Shown here piece after piece: positions 1 through 6,471 of a stretch of 10,923 nucleotides of DNA (positions within the stretch are counted from its first letter, which is position 1; each line of letters opens with the position of its first letter). The notes beneath the pieces are model-generated. The model was not told the origin of the DNA. It did not search any database and saw only the letters and a list, made by a program, of their open reading frames with translations. Source of the stretch: Parachlamydiales bacterium (lineage in GTDB: Bacteria; Chlamydiota; Chlamydiia; Chlamydiales; SM23-39); contig JAGVDZ010000051.1 in the NCBI GenBank assembly GCA_020058465.1, forward strand, positions 1 to 10,923, in the 5' to 3' direction. A program made the position numbers and the translations under genes.

Positions 1-1
1 A

Positions 2-1375
2 GTGCATCTGGGATCTTGGAAGCAGCAAGGTAAGCTACCAGGATATCGTTGGCTGGCTCAAGAGCTTGCTAACTATTGCCGCGAGATGGGCTTTACTCAT
101 GTCGAAATTCTCCCTATCACAGAGCATTTGCTTGATGAATCCTGGGGCTACGAGGTGACAGGTTATTTTGCACCCACAAGTCGATATGGGTGGATCAATG
201 ATTTTCAGTGGTTTGTAGACCACCTTCATCAGTGGGGCATTGGAGTCATTTTGGATTGGGTACCTTCTCATTTTCCTATAGATGACGAATATTTGAAGGC
301 ATTTGACGGGAGCTTTTTGTTTGAAGGGGTATATGGCCAAAAACGATCTGTTTGGCAAACAGGCCAATTTGATTATCGAAGTCCCTATGTACGTCATTTT
401 CTCATCGCCAGTGCCCTTTTTTGGGCCGAGGTAATGCATGTCGATGGGCTTCGTGTCGATTCTGTTTGTTCGATTCTGTACACGGTGGCGCCTCAATCTT
501 CTGAGTGGTCTTGTGACTTGCTTTGTTCTGCAGGAATTCATTTCCTACAGTCTTTGACAACGTATCTACACACAGAAGTTAGCGAGTTTATGTTAATTGC
601 AGAAGAATCAACTTCGTTTGAGGGGATTACGACATCTGTGGCCTCTGGAGGACTTGGTTTTGATTGGGCATGGAACATGGGGTGGATCCACGACACGCTG
701 GCCTATTTGCAATTAGAAAGTCAGGATCGGAAAAAAAAGAGTCGACTCGTGACATTTCCATTGACGTATGCTTTTGAAGAGAAGTTTCTTTTGCCACTGT
801 CTCACGATGAGATGACAAGTCGGCAATCTCTATGGGCCCAGCTTGGACAAGACAAGGAAATGGGCCAGTGGCGTCTTTTTTATAGTTTCTTGATCTGCTT
901 TCCAGGGGCTAAATTGATCTTTATGGGAGGCGAGTGGGGTAATTCCAAGCCTTGGAGTGTGAAGGATTATCTGCCATGGAGAGATTGTCTATTGCCAAAA
1001 CACCGAGGGATGCTACAGATGGCCAAGTTACTCCACAAGCTCTACGTTGAGACACCCCCTTTTTGGGAACAAGAGAGTTCTTGGGATGGATTTTTATGGT
1101 TGGAATGTGAACATGTAAAAGAGCCCTTGTTTGTCTATGTCCGTTTGGGGAATCGCCAAAGCTTGATCTGTCTTCACCATTTTGGAGATACAGCAATTGG
1201 AAGTTACGACCTTCGTTGGGAGGGCCCTTTGAAAGAGGTCTTTTGCTCGGCAGATCTTGAGTATGGGGGGGATAAAGTGGTAGGATTAGCCTTGAAAAAA
1301 GGTGCAGGTTTTTGGAATGTTCGCAACATTCCTCCCTGTTCAACAACGGTATGGCGAAGCGATCCTCAAGTATAG
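2..1375 (+). CDS. glgB: 1,4-alpha-glucan branching enzyme GlgB, C-terminal part (5' end outside window)
   Basis: GlgB cuts alpha-1,4-glucan chains and rejoins them through alpha-1,6 bonds, making the branches of glycogen in the cytoplasm. The visible frame opens in the family motif (Glu-)Val-His-Leu-Gly-Ser-Trp, so the GTG at position 2 is an internal Val codon and roughly the first 260 residues (N-terminal beta-sandwich domains) lie off the window. Counting that Val as residue 1, the GH13 catalytic signatures are intact: region I DWVPSHF (85-91), nucleophile Asp153 in GLRVDS, acid/base Glu201 in AEES, and Asp269 in LSHDE. A beta-rich C-terminal domain follows from about residue 350. The segment after the nucleophile is shortened and lacks the conserved Gly-Gly-Arg-Glu-Asn loop, and SHDE is followed by Met-Thr-Ser-Arg rather than Val-Val-His-Gly. 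The stop overlaps the start of ligA. Family assignment is very secure; full activity is inferred. Confidence 0.95.
   Translation: MHLGSWKQQGKLPGYRWLAQELANYCREMGFTHVEILPITEHLLDESWGYEVTGYFAPTSRYGWINDFQWFVDHLHQWGIGVILDWVPSHFPIDDEYLKAFDGSFLFEGVYGQKRSVWQTGQFDYRSPYVRHFLIASALFWAEVMHVDGLRVDSVCSILYTVAPQSSEWSCDLLCSAGIHFLQSLTTYLHTEVSEFMLIAEESTSFEGITTSVASGGLGFDWAWNMGWIHDTLAYLQLESQDRKKKSRLVTFPLTYAFEEKFLLPLSHDEMTSRQSLWAQLGQDKEMGQWRLFYSFLICFPGAKLIFMGGEWGNSKPWSVKDYLPWRDCLLPKHRGMLQMAKLLHKLYVETPPFWEQESSWDGFLWLECEHVKEPLFVYVRLGNRQSLICLHHFGDTAIGSYDLRWEGPLKEVFCSADLEYGGDKVVGLALKKGAGFWNVRNIPPCSTTVWRSDPQV
1314..1332. repeat. Perfect 8-bp inverted repeat just upstream of ligA
   Basis: GGAATGTT and AACATTCC flank the 3-nt centre CGC, inside the last codons of glgB (Trp-Asn-Val-Arg-Asn-Ile-Pro) and 18 nt before the ATG at 1351. 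In RNA this would be a short hairpin. About one such 8-bp repeat is expected by chance in a window this size, so a role in glgB-ligA coupling is only a possibility. Confidence 0.4.
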
Positions 1376-3375
1376 TGACTCTGCAAGAGTATCTGAACAT
1401 GGTGGCCGAACTGAAGCGCCACGACGAGTTATATTATGATCTAGCTAGTCCAGAAATTTCTGATTATGAGTATGATCAGAAAGCAGCTTTGGTATTGGAT
1501 TATGAGCGAAAAAATCCAGAACATGTGGCTAAAGACTCTCCAACGCACAGGATTTGGGAGTTACCAAGCCAAGGGTTTGAGCAGCGATCTCACCGAGTGC
1601 CCATGCTTTCGCTTGCCAACACCTATAGTGAGGAGGAGGTACTTCATTTTGTAGAACGGGTACAGAAAGGGATAGGCTCGACAAAGCCCCCCACCTTGTT
1701 TTGTGAGTTGAAAATCGATGGTGTGGCCATTTCCCTTTTTTACCGACAAGGACAGCTTGTCCATGCAATTACAAGGGGTAATGGGAAAGTGGGAGATGTT
1801 GTGACAGCAAACATCCTAACCATTACCAGTGTTCCCGTTGTGTTAAAGCCCCCGTTCCCAGAAGAGATGGAGATAAGAGGAGAAGTCTACATGCCTCTAG
1901 CTACGTTTCGGCAACTGAATTTGGAGCGTCAAAAAGAAGGGCTTGCCTTATTGGCGAACCCGAGGAATGGAGCTGCCGGAGCTTTAAAGTTACTCGATCC
2001 ACGGGTGACTAAAACAAGGAAGCTAGAGCTATTTTGTTATGGGCTTGTTTCTTCAGATTCATTTGTTCGCACACAGTCGGAAGTGTACCAAGCACTTGCT
2101 AGATGGCAGTTGCCCATCTTGCCGATGGGGTATTGGGGGGTTGCTGAAGAGGTGGAGGGGGTATTTCGTTTTGTCCGAAAAGTGGGGCAAGAAAGGGGGC
2201 AATTACCCTTCGAAATCGATGGAATTGTCGTGAAAGTTGACAACCTTGCCTTCCAACAAGAGTTGGGTGTCACGGGCAAAACCCCTCGTTTTGCGGTGGC
2301 CTATAAATTGGCCCCAGAAAGAGCTAAAACCACAGTTTTGGATTTGACGTTGCAGGTAGGCCGCTCCGGTGTCATCACCCCTGTGGCAGAGCTGCAGCCT
2401 GTTGAGCTGGCAGGGAGCGTCATTCGTCGTGCAACGCTGCACAATCGGGATGAGGTGCAACGCAAAGATATTCGGATAGGGGATTGGGTATGGATTGAAA
2501 AGGGAGGCGATGTCATCCCTAAAGTTATTGAGGTAGATCTGACTTTACGTGATGCTTCGAGTCGACCCTGGCACATGCCGAACCAGTGCCCTGTATGTCA
2601 TCGGCCCCTTGCAGAACAAGAAAGTCAGGTCGCTGTCCGATGTGTCAATCGTCTCTGCTCTGGAAAGAGGCTGGCGAGAATTCGACATTTCGCGTCCAAA
2701 CAGGCAATGAATATCGATCATTTGGGACCTAAGGTCATCGAAAAGTTGTTTGATCTCGACTTGGTACGGGAGCCTGCTGATCTTTATATTCTTAAAGAAG
2801 GTGATTTAGAGAACATAGATGGATTTCAGACAAAATCGATTCATAATTTATTAAATGGTATCGAGGCATCTAAAACATGTGACTTGGCAACTTTGATTAT
2901 GGCTCTTGGGATCCCTCATGTGGGGGCTCAGGGAGCTTTTCACATTGCCGAAGAAGGGGGAACACTAGAACGTCTTTTTGAGATGACAGAAGAAGAGTTG
3001 ATGTCCATCGAAGGGGTTGGAGACAAGACGGCGAAAAGCCTTTGTGCTTACTTGTTAGATCGGGAACATCGTGTAGAAATTGAAAGGCTTATATCTTACG
3101 GAGTGGTCGTACGGCCTCACCGTAAAATCTTGAAGGGTGACAAGTTCAAGGGTAAGACGTTTGTTCTCACAGGCACCTTGGTTCGATACACTCGCCAAGA
3201 GGCTTCAAAGTTAATTCAGTCGTTAGGTGGCGTAGTCGTCTCAGAAGTTGGCCGTCACACTGATTATGTGATCGTGGGAGAGGACCCTGGCTCTAAACTT
3301 ACGAAAGCTAAGAAACTCGGCATCCCCATTCTGGATGAGAGCCAGTGGCTTTCGTGGCTCGATGCTGAGGCATAG
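1351..3375 (+). CDS. ligA: NAD-dependent DNA ligase LigA
   Basis: LigA seals nicks during replication and repair, using NAD+ to adenylate an active-site lysine. From the ATG at 1351 the protein is 674 aa, close to the usual 670. In order: an NAD-binding Ia domain (His-Asp-Glu-Leu-Tyr-Tyr, then Ser-Asp-Tyr-Glu-Tyr-Asp), adenylation motif KIDG with Lys121, NPRNGAAGAL, EIDGIVVKVD with Lys295, an OB fold, a four-cysteine zinc finger (Cys413, 416, 431, 436), helix-hairpin-helix repeats, and a C-terminal BRCT domain (about 598-672). The start is uncertain. A TTG at 1312 keeps the frame open but adds non-homologous residues. A GTG at 1375 overlaps the glgB TAG stop by one base (TAGTG) and gives a 666-aa protein whose N-terminus resembles Chlamydia LigA as I remember it. 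No clear Shine-Dalgarno precedes either ATG 1351 or GTG 1375. Probably co-transcribed with glgB. Confidence 0.96.
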   Translation: MAKRSSSIVTLQEYLNMVAELKRHDELYYDLASPEISDYEYDQKAALVLDYERKNPEHVAKDSPTHRIWELPSQGFEQRSHRVPMLSLANTYSEEEVLHFVERVQKGIGSTKPPTLFCELKIDGVAISLFYRQGQLVHAITRGNGKVGDVVTANILTITSVPVVLKPPFPEEMEIRGEVYMPLATFRQLNLERQKEGLALLANPRNGAAGALKLLDPRVTKTRKLELFCYGLVSSDSFVRTQSEVYQALARWQLPILPMGYWGVAEEVEGVFRFVRKVGQERGQLPFEIDGIVVKVDNLAFQQELGVTGKTPRFAVAYKLAPERAKTTVLDLTLQVGRSGVITPVAELQPVELAGSVIRRATLHNRDEVQRKDIRIGDWVWIEKGGDVIPKVIEVDLTLRDASSRPWHMPNQCPVCHRPLAEQESQVAVRCVNRLCSGKRLARIRHFASKQAMNIDHLGPKVIEKLFDLDLVREPADLYILKEGDLENIDGFQTKSIHNLLNGIEASKTCDLATLIMALGIPHVGAQGAFHIAEEGGTLERLFEMTEEELMSIEGVGDKTAKSLCAYLLDREHRVEIERLISYGVVVRPHRKILKGDKFKGKTFVLTGTLVRYTRQEASKLIQSLGGVVVSEVGRHTDYVIVGEDPGSKLTKAKKLGIPILDESQWLSWLDAEA

Positions 3376-3412
3376 ACTTCTTATACACAAATGAACTCAG
3401 AAGTTGGTTTTT
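3376..3412 (+). terminator. ligA: Weak candidate terminator after ligA
   Basis: Directly after the ligA TAG, ACTTCT (3376-3381) pairs with AGAAGT (3399-3404) across a 17-nt loop, and TGG followed by five T residues comes next. The stem is short and AT-rich and the loop is large, so this is a weak intrinsic terminator at best. It overlaps the 3' end of the convergent M50-like gene, as any ligA terminator must because the two stops are 5 bp apart. Confidence 0.25.
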
Positions 3413-4217
3413 GAATTTCGGCCTTTGGTCTCTGATTCAGTTGCTTCTGAAAAATAACCCAGGTTGTCAATAGAATACCACCAACTATGGGTAGAGTTGG
3501 AATACCTCCTTGCTCCAGGATGAGAAAATCGTGAGCTGGAGGGTAGGGTTTGTTGAGAAGATGTGTTGAAAGTGCATATGTGATGTGACCTACTACATCG
3601 TAAACAGAGGCTACAAGGCTATAGCCAATCGCATCGTTTAAAGGTGTCTGCCGCAAGGCGGCAAGGGATATCGAAAGGACTGTGAGAGAGACAGACAAAG
3701 ATAGTAAAGGGCCTGCAAGTGCGACGACAAGAGTGACTTTGGAGGCACTTCCAAGCAACTTACCCCACTTAGATAGAGTAGATGTAGTGGAGTAGGTATA
3801 GGCTGTTTGAGATGTATCAAAGACAATGTAAGCCCTGGCTTTTTCAAAGCAAAGATCAGAGGTGAGTTTGTGGCCTAGTTCGTGGATTAGAGTTTGAAAT
3901 CGGTGAGCAGTATAGTGAACGAAGAAGAAACTACGAAGAAGCAGGCTGAGATGTTGCATTGAGCGATGTGGAATTAATCTCAAACATCGAAGGCAGAAGT
4001 CGATAGATAGTTGACGTAGGGTAGTGTACAGGTAGAAAGTTGGAGGTAGTGGAGAGGCGACAAAAATGATAGGTAAGGTGATCAATAGTGCGCATCCGGC
4101 GATGCGTAAACTTTGTTCGAAGAGATGAACTGCCGAGGTGAGGATAGGGCCTTGCGGCAAAGAAAGCTGGCTAGAATGGGGGAAAATAGGCAAAGCAGTC
4201 ATCATGACTGGCAGCAT
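3381..4217 (-). CDS. Small membrane protein with M50 (site-2 protease-like) zinc motif
   Basis: A 278-aa hydrophobic protein. The zinc motif HELGH is at 112-116 in the context Thr-Leu-Ile-His-Glu-Leu-Gly-His-Lys-Leu. It is followed by a hydrophobic segment with AGPL (168-171), a typical M50 feature, and by Pro-Tyr-Pro-Pro-Ala-His-Asp (224-230). The latter resembles the Pro-x-Pro-Pro-x-Asp region that supplies the third zinc ligand in site-2 proteases, so Asp230 is the candidate. Probable membrane spans are near 36-60, 159-187, 194-216 and 238-256. No PDZ domain is present and the protein is much shorter than RseP, so it is not the standard chlamydial RseP. The ATG at 4217 has no obvious Shine-Dalgarno; ATGs at 4205 and 4202 are alternatives. 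It is the last gene of the leftward block, 84 bp after the 249-aa gene. Membrane location and metalloprotease-like fold are well supported by motif; the substrate is unknown. Confidence 0.72.
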   Translation of the reverse strand: MLPVMMTALPIFPHSSQLSLPQGPILTSAVHLFEQSLRIAGCALLITLPIIFVASPLPPTFYLYTTLRQLSIDFCLRCLRLIPHRSMQHLSLLLRSFFFVHYTAHRFQTLIHELGHKLTSDLCFEKARAYIVFDTSQTAYTYSTTSTLSKWGKLLGSASKVTLVVALAGPLLSLSVSLTVLSISLAALRQTPLNDAIGYSLVASVYDVVGHITYALSTHLLNKPYPPAHDFLILEQGGIPTLPIVGGILLTTWVIFQKQLNQRPKAEIQKPTSEFICV

Positions 4218-4301
4218 CCAAAAAATGACACCCTTATACTGAAAAAGTTATAAAAATAACACTCTATATTTGCGCCGTCTCAAATGTCGGATCTGTGTAT
4301 A
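4218..4301 (-). promoter_or_regulatory. AT-rich gap upstream of the M50-like gene, possible promoter
   Basis: This 84-bp gap on the - strand is AT-rich in its half nearest the gene and holds two -10-like hexamers, TATAAG and TATAAC, about 40 and 20 nt either side of the gap's centre toward the ATG. Neither has a convincing -35 at 16-18 nt. It may carry a weak promoter for the M50-like gene, or the gene may be read through from upstream. No terminator-like hairpin is visible for the preceding gene. Confidence 0.25.
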
Positions 4302-5051
4302 TCAGGCTGCTGTACAGCAAGGGTTGATTTGCATCAAAGGTAGGTGTATTTGATGTCGGCAAGGGGTGGATTTTATTGGACGGAAGGCAAGGGTAAGGTA
4401 GAAAGAGTGACCGTAGGGCTTTGGAGGGAAGGTGGCAGAGGCTCTTATGCTTTCTAAGTCAGAGGAGTGAATTTGGGCGAGCCAGACCTCTTCGGCTTTC
4501 GGCCAACAAAGGGGTTTGGTACTGAAAAGGCCGCCTAGATAAAAGGGGATCTCTCGGTTAAGGAGGTGTTGTATATAAGGACGGTCTCGAAAGTCGACTT
4601 CTCGTTCTGTAATGACTGGGATCTTCATGTCATGAACGGGATATGTCAAGGTGAGCTGAAAATTTCTGATGTAAGGGGCGACAAGATAGTTGTATCTCGA
4701 GTCGATAGCTAGGTAAAGATCCCCTTGGGGGCCCTGTCTAAGGGTCCCTTTGCCACGGCAAAGGGACCGGAGAACAAGGGAATGGCCAGAAATCGAGCGT
4801 GGGGTCATGATTTCAGAGTGGAGGATGAGCAACGAATGGTAACTTGGAATTTGTTGTTCGGGGTGGAGATATAGGGGGGGGAGGCTTGCTTGTGGATCTA
4901 CGGATACATTGGTGGATCGAGCGGTAGAGTCGAGGCTCTTTGCTGGGCTTCCTCCTTGCTTCATCCAGGGTTGGCTTAAAAATGCCTTTCTAAATCGATC
5001 GACGGGTCGTTCTGACCGGCCCCAGGCAAAAAGATTCCAGGAATATTGCAT
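4302..5051 (-). CDS. Unrecognised protein, 249 aa
   Basis: I do not recognise this family. The reading frame is open from an ATG at 5051 to TGA. The protein appears soluble, with no signal peptide or membrane segment. The N-terminus (Met-Gln-Tyr-Ser-Trp-Asn-Leu-Phe-Ala-Trp-Gly) is aromatic and the first 70 residues are polar and probably loosely ordered. From about 75 to 225 alternating hydrophobic stretches suggest a beta-rich domain, for example around Leu-Tyr-Leu-Ala-Ile-Asp (112-117), Phe-Gln-Leu-Thr-Leu-Thr-Tyr (131-137) and His-Ser-Phe-Tyr-Leu-Thr-Leu-Ala-Phe (215-223). The tail has a Cys-Cys pair near the end. No Shine-Dalgarno is seen, but a strong promoter-like sequence lies just upstream, supporting a real transcript. 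Two oddities are inside the gene: a C8 tract (codons for Leu-Pro-Pro-Leu near residue 58) and a perfect 12-bp inverted repeat at codons 95-104. Spurious or decaying status cannot be excluded. Confidence 0.7.
   Translation of the reverse strand: MQYSWNLFAWGRSERPVDRFRKAFLSQPWMKQGGSPAKSLDSTARSTNVSVDPQASLPPLYLHPEQQIPSYHSLLILHSEIMTPRSISGHSLVLRSLCRGKGTLRQGPQGDLYLAIDSRYNYLVAPYIRNFQLTLTYPVHDMKIPVITEREVDFRDRPYIQHLLNREIPFYLGGLFSTKPLCWPKAEEVWLAQIHSSDLESIRASATFPPKPYGHSFYLTLAFRPIKSTPCRHQIHLPLMQINPCCTAA
4743..4768. repeat. Perfect 12-bp inverted repeat inside the 249-aa gene
   Basis: GGTCCCTTTGCC (4743-4754) is exactly matched by its reverse complement GGCAAAGGGACC (4757-4768) around the dinucleotide AC. 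In RNA it would form an 11-bp stem with a tetraloop. A second, outer 6-bp match, CCCTTG (4722-4727) with CAAGGG (4775-4780), could enlarge the structure. It is read through as Arg-Ser-Leu-Cys-Arg-Gly-Lys-Gly-Thr-Leu with no frame break. There is no T tract on either side, so it does not look like a terminator. No second copy is present in the window. Confidence 0.85.
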
Positions 5052-5074
5052 ACGGTTATGTTTAATTTCATCTA

Positions 5075-5103
5075 ATTTTAATTTAACCCAAGGAATATAT
5101 CAA
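5075..5103 (-). promoter_or_regulatory. Sigma70-like promoter for the 249-aa gene
   Basis: On the - strand, TTGATA (5103-5098) and TAAAAT (5080-5075) are separated by exactly 17 nt. Each hexamer matches five of six consensus positions. Transcription would begin near 5068, leaving about 17 nt before the ATG at 5051. The whole 5052-5151 gap is strikingly AT-rich compared with the genes around it, as expected for a promoter region. It implies that the 249-aa gene starts a new transcription unit after miaB. Confidence 0.6.
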
Positions 5104-5151
5104 TTAAAAATTAATGATTATCTATAACACAAATGAGTTTAAAATTATTTA

Positions 5152-6471
5152 TTACATTTGATGTAAATTACCGACCAAGGTTTGATGGCTAGATCCTTCT
5201 ATAAGAACTGTTTGCAATGTTCCTACCAGGGAAGAAGGTCCTTTAAAAATGACTTTCTTCCAACATCGAGTTCTTCCTTTGAGATGGATTTGATCCTTGT
5301 TGAGTCTTTCGACTAGAACCTCTACGGTATGCCCTAGGAAAGAACCTCGTTCCTCTTTAGCAATCTTATCTTGGAGTTCCAGGAGTTTTTGTAGCCGTGT
5401 TTCTTTGATTTCTTCTGGCACATCATCTTTCCATCTCATTGCCGGTGTTCCCTTCCTTGCGCTGTAGGCGTAGATGAATGCAACAGAGTAGCGAATCTGG
5501 TTCATAAGTTCATAAGTCTCTTCGAACTCAGATTCTGTCTCCGTAGGAAACCCGACGATGATATCGGTGCCTAAAGAGATATTGGGGACTGTCTTTCGAA
5601 GTAGAGTCACTTTGTCCAGATACTGTTCCTTGGTATAGATACGATGCATTTTTTTTAGAATACGGCTTGAGCCTGCTTGAATAGGAAAGTGGACAAATTC
5701 ACAAAGAGATGGAAGGTCTCGGATAGCTTGCATAAGCTCGTAAGTAATATCGATGGGGTGAGAGGTCATGAACCGAATCCTTCCTATCCCTGGGATCTGA
5801 TCGATCTGAGCTAAGAGGTCGTGGAAAAGGCATTGCCATTCAGGACGATCCTTCCCGTAGCTGTTGACATTTTGACCTAGGAGAGTGATTTCTTTGTAGC
5901 CTCTGTCAGTGAGTTGTTTACATTCTTCGATAATATCTTGAGCGGATCTAGACACTTCTTGTCCACGAGTATAGGGGACAACGCAGTAGGTACAGAACTT
6001 GTCGCAGCCACGGATGATCGATACATGAGCTTTTATGGAGTGTTCTCGTTTGGCTGCTAGATAGTCGAGATTTTCTTCGTACACATCTTCTGTTTTGAAG
6101 ACTTGTTTTTGTGTGTAGAGGACCTCGTCGAGAACAGTGCCGAGATCGGAAATGTTGTTTGTCCCTAGAACAAAGTCCAGATGGGGGAATTTACGAAAGA
6201 GGGCCTCTTTTTTCGCCATGGCCATGCATCCGGTTACCCCAATCAAGCCCCTTTTTTTACGACGCCCCAATTGACCCAGTTTGCCCATTACTTTCCGCTC
6301 GGCAAGGTCACGTATGGAGCAGGTGTTAAAAATAAGAAGGTCGGCGCTCTCTTCCTGGTCAGTTGGAACAATCCCCCTTTTTTGGAGCTGACCTGCCATC
6401 ACTTCAGTATCGAGTTCATTCATCTGGCAGCCGTAAGTGCGGATGAAATAGGTCTTGGGTGGATGATGCAT
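5152..6471 (-). CDS. miaB: tRNA-2-methylthio-N6-dimethylallyladenosine synthase MiaB
   Basis: MiaB is a radical-SAM methylthiotransferase that turns i6A37 into ms2i6A37 in tRNAs reading UNN codons, stabilising the A-U pair at codon position one. From the ATG at 6471 the protein is 439 aa, beginning Met-His-His-Pro-Pro-Lys-Thr-Tyr-Phe-Ile-Arg before YGCQMN. The N-terminal UPF0004 domain has the three cluster cysteines Cys15, Cys51 and Cys82. The radical-SAM triad is Cys156, Cys160 and Cys163 in RGCDKFCTYC, followed by VVPYTRG. LGQNVNSYG and HFPIQAGSS are typical, and a TRAM domain for RNA binding occupies about 377-436. The frame is open to a GTG at 6561, which would add 30 residues, but the family usually starts just before the Thr-Tyr-Gly-Cys motif, and the extra stretch contains strong hairpins better suited to a leader. 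A GAG lies about 10 nt before the chosen ATG. Confidence 0.95.
   Translation of the reverse strand: MHHPPKTYFIRTYGCQMNELDTEVMAGQLQKRGIVPTDQEESADLLIFNTCSIRDLAERKVMGKLGQLGRRKKRGLIGVTGCMAMAKKEALFRKFPHLDFVLGTNNISDLGTVLDEVLYTQKQVFKTEDVYEENLDYLAAKREHSIKAHVSIIRGCDKFCTYCVVPYTRGQEVSRSAQDIIEECKQLTDRGYKEITLLGQNVNSYGKDRPEWQCLFHDLLAQIDQIPGIGRIRFMTSHPIDITYELMQAIRDLPSLCEFVHFPIQAGSSRILKKMHRIYTKEQYLDKVTLLRKTVPNISLGTDIIVGFPTETESEFEETYELMNQIRYSVAFIYAYSARKGTPAMRWKDDVPEEIKETRLQKLLELQDKIAKEERGSFLGHTVEVLVERLNKDQIHLKGRTRCWKKVIFKGPSSLVGTLQTVLIEGSSHQTLVGNLHQM

Noticed and set aside
1312..1350. TTG at 1312 as the ligA start
   Set aside because: The added residues are only glgB codons read in another frame and have no counterpart in LigA proteins.
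3649..3663. TGCCGC-AAG-GCGGCA hairpin in the M50-like gene
   Set aside because: A 6-bp stem in coding sequence for Ala-Ala-Leu-Arg-Gln, without T tract or gene boundary; probably chance.
4308..4319. 12-bp palindrome TGCTGTACAGCA at the end of the 249-aa gene
   Set aside because: Two to three palindromes of this length are expected by chance, and it has no loop or T tract.
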